Shown: positions 63,320 through 64,000 of the stretch, piece after piece
Layout: each line of letters opens with the position of its first letter
How positions within the stretch are numbered: the first letter of the stretch is position 1
Assembly: GCF_002844395.1 (NCBI RefSeq)
Contig: NZ_CP025197.1
Coordinates: 1,302,001-1,366,000 of the forward strand
Origin: Acetivibrio saccincola
GTDB lineage: Bacteria > Bacillota > Clostridia > Acetivibrionales > Acetivibrionaceae
Direction of reading: 5' to 3'
DNA: 64,000 bases
Made by a program: the position numbers and the translations under genes
The notes under the pieces: generated by a model
Database searches by the model: none
What the model was told of the DNA's origin: nothing
The model's input: the letters and a program-made list of their open reading frames with translations, nothing else

Positions 63320-64000
63320 GTGAAAAGAAAAAATTTATTAGCTGTTGTATTGGTTATAGCTCTGGTTTTAAGTTTTATTAACCCGGTGGTCTATGCCAGA
63401 CAGGAAGAAATAACCGTACACTTTAACGGAGCAATAACAATGATTTTGGATGGGGAAGAGTTTATTCCTTTAGAAACAGACGGTTCGTATCTTATACCTG
63501 TAATTTACAATGGCCGTACATATCTTCCGGTAAGGGCATTGTGCGATGCTCTGAAATTATTCGTTGACTGGGATGCTTCCACCAAAACGGTTTCCATCGG
63601 AGGAGGTGAGTGGGTACCACCTCAAAAGGTAACTCCGAAAGGTTCAAAAGACAGAAGTCTTCGAACCGGTAAGGCATATAAAGATACTGATTTAAAAATG
63701 GTTTTGTATGGGAACCCATTCAATCCGAGAGAAGCAGACGGTACATTGGTTTATCCCATTTTGGTTAACAACAGAACATATTTACCTCTTAGGGCATTGT
63801 GTGATGCGGTGGGAGTGGATGTGCAATGGGACGGAAATACAAGCACAATAACCATGACCAGCACCGGCAAAGGTCCGAAAAAGGACGGGGAATATATACA
63901 TGATGGTAGTACCTATGAAGAAAATATTTCTTATTTTCAGGATCTTGAGCCCATTTATAATGTATCCGAGGATCAGGTATTTAAATTTAAGTTAAAGCTT
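63320..64000 (+). CDS. Secreted stalk-domain protein, 3'-truncated by the window edge
   Basis: GTG 63320 lies 8 bp after AAGGAG (63306-63311); an in-frame GTG at 63311 overlaps that site. The frame stays open through base 64000 (227 codons), so the gene continues outside. A signal peptide (KRKNLLAVVLVIALVLSFIN) is followed by two copper-amine-oxidase-type stalk half-domains, at about residues 35-95 (YNGRTYLPVRALCDAL-type core) and 110-175 (VNNRTYLPLRALCDAVGVDV). It is related in architecture to the protein at 1525 but not a close copy. ISLre2 copy 2 lies just upstream, so its promoter may have been altered. Confidence 0.88.
   Translation, partial: MKRKNLLAVVLVIALVLSFINPVVYARQEEITVHFNGAITMILDGEEFIPLETDGSYLIPVIYNGRTYLPVRALCDALKLFVDWDASTKTVSIGGGEWVPPQKVTPKGSKDRSLRTGKAYKDTDLKMVLYGNPFNPREADGTLVYPILVNNRTYLPLRALCDAVGVDVQWDGNTSTITMTSTGKGPKKDGEYIHDGSTYEENISYFQDLEPIYNVSEDQVFKFKLKL

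Overview
The window is low-GC DNA from a spore-forming, flagellated, Gram-positive anaerobe of the class Clostridia. The evidence is an alpha/beta small acid-soluble spore protein, a FlaG-FliD-FliS-FlgN flagellar block, S-layer-homology (SLH) surface proteins with Pro/Glu/Thr linkers, copper-amine-oxidase-type 'stalk' proteins, a SigI/RsgI-type sigma factor and ISLre2 elements. Together these recall the Clostridium thermocellum (Acetivibrio) relatives. That placement is inference; there is no rRNA or tRNA gene in the window.

Layout. 1-7.1 kb: secreted or surface proteins of mostly unknown function, ending in a decayed DUF2974/lipase-like gene. 7.3-19.2 kb: housekeeping and accessory genes: a type IV prepilin peptidase, a Ser/Thr kinase fused to a ParA/MinD-like domain, the spore protein, a FapA/DUF342 protein, a D,D-carboxypeptidase, a B12-radical SAM protein, an anti-sigma-type ATPase, MetA and a polyprenyl diphosphate synthase. 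19.3-24.6 kb: a MarR-regulated RND efflux operon. 24.8-28.2 kb: a DUF1015 protein, a PRC-barrel protein, a small glycine-rich protein and an AI-2E-family permease whose stop codon lies in the end of an ISLre2 copy.

28.2-38 kb is an accessory island: ISLre2 copy 1, a two-gene cassette (DUF6602 nuclease-like plus a HEPN-motif protein), a truncated RNase H, a decayed three-gene DDE/AAA transposon, a group II intron remnant, and an inferred toxin-immunity pair. 38.2-42.2 kb: late flagellar genes behind a SigD-like promoter. 42.3-45.2 kb: an alpha/beta hydrolase, a UPF0316 membrane protein and an AraC regulator. 45.5-54.3 kb: two paralogous SLH surface proteins. One carries a von Willebrand A domain. 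The other is a very large SLH / thrombospondin-C-terminal-like / RHS protein, now split by three frameshifts. 54.4-61 kb: a diverged actin/MreB-like protein, a SigI-RsgI fusion, a beta-decarboxylating dehydrogenase, a LexA-like protein lacking its autocleavage residues, FolE and small genes. 61.2-63.2 kb: ISLre2 copy 2. The window ends inside another stalk-domain gene.

Two themes cross the whole window. Many genes are split by single-base losses in A or T runs, so some 'pseudogenes' and perhaps the SigI-RsgI fusion could be consensus errors rather than biology. Intergenic spacers are also repeatedly built from short degenerate tandem duplications with 7-35 bp units.
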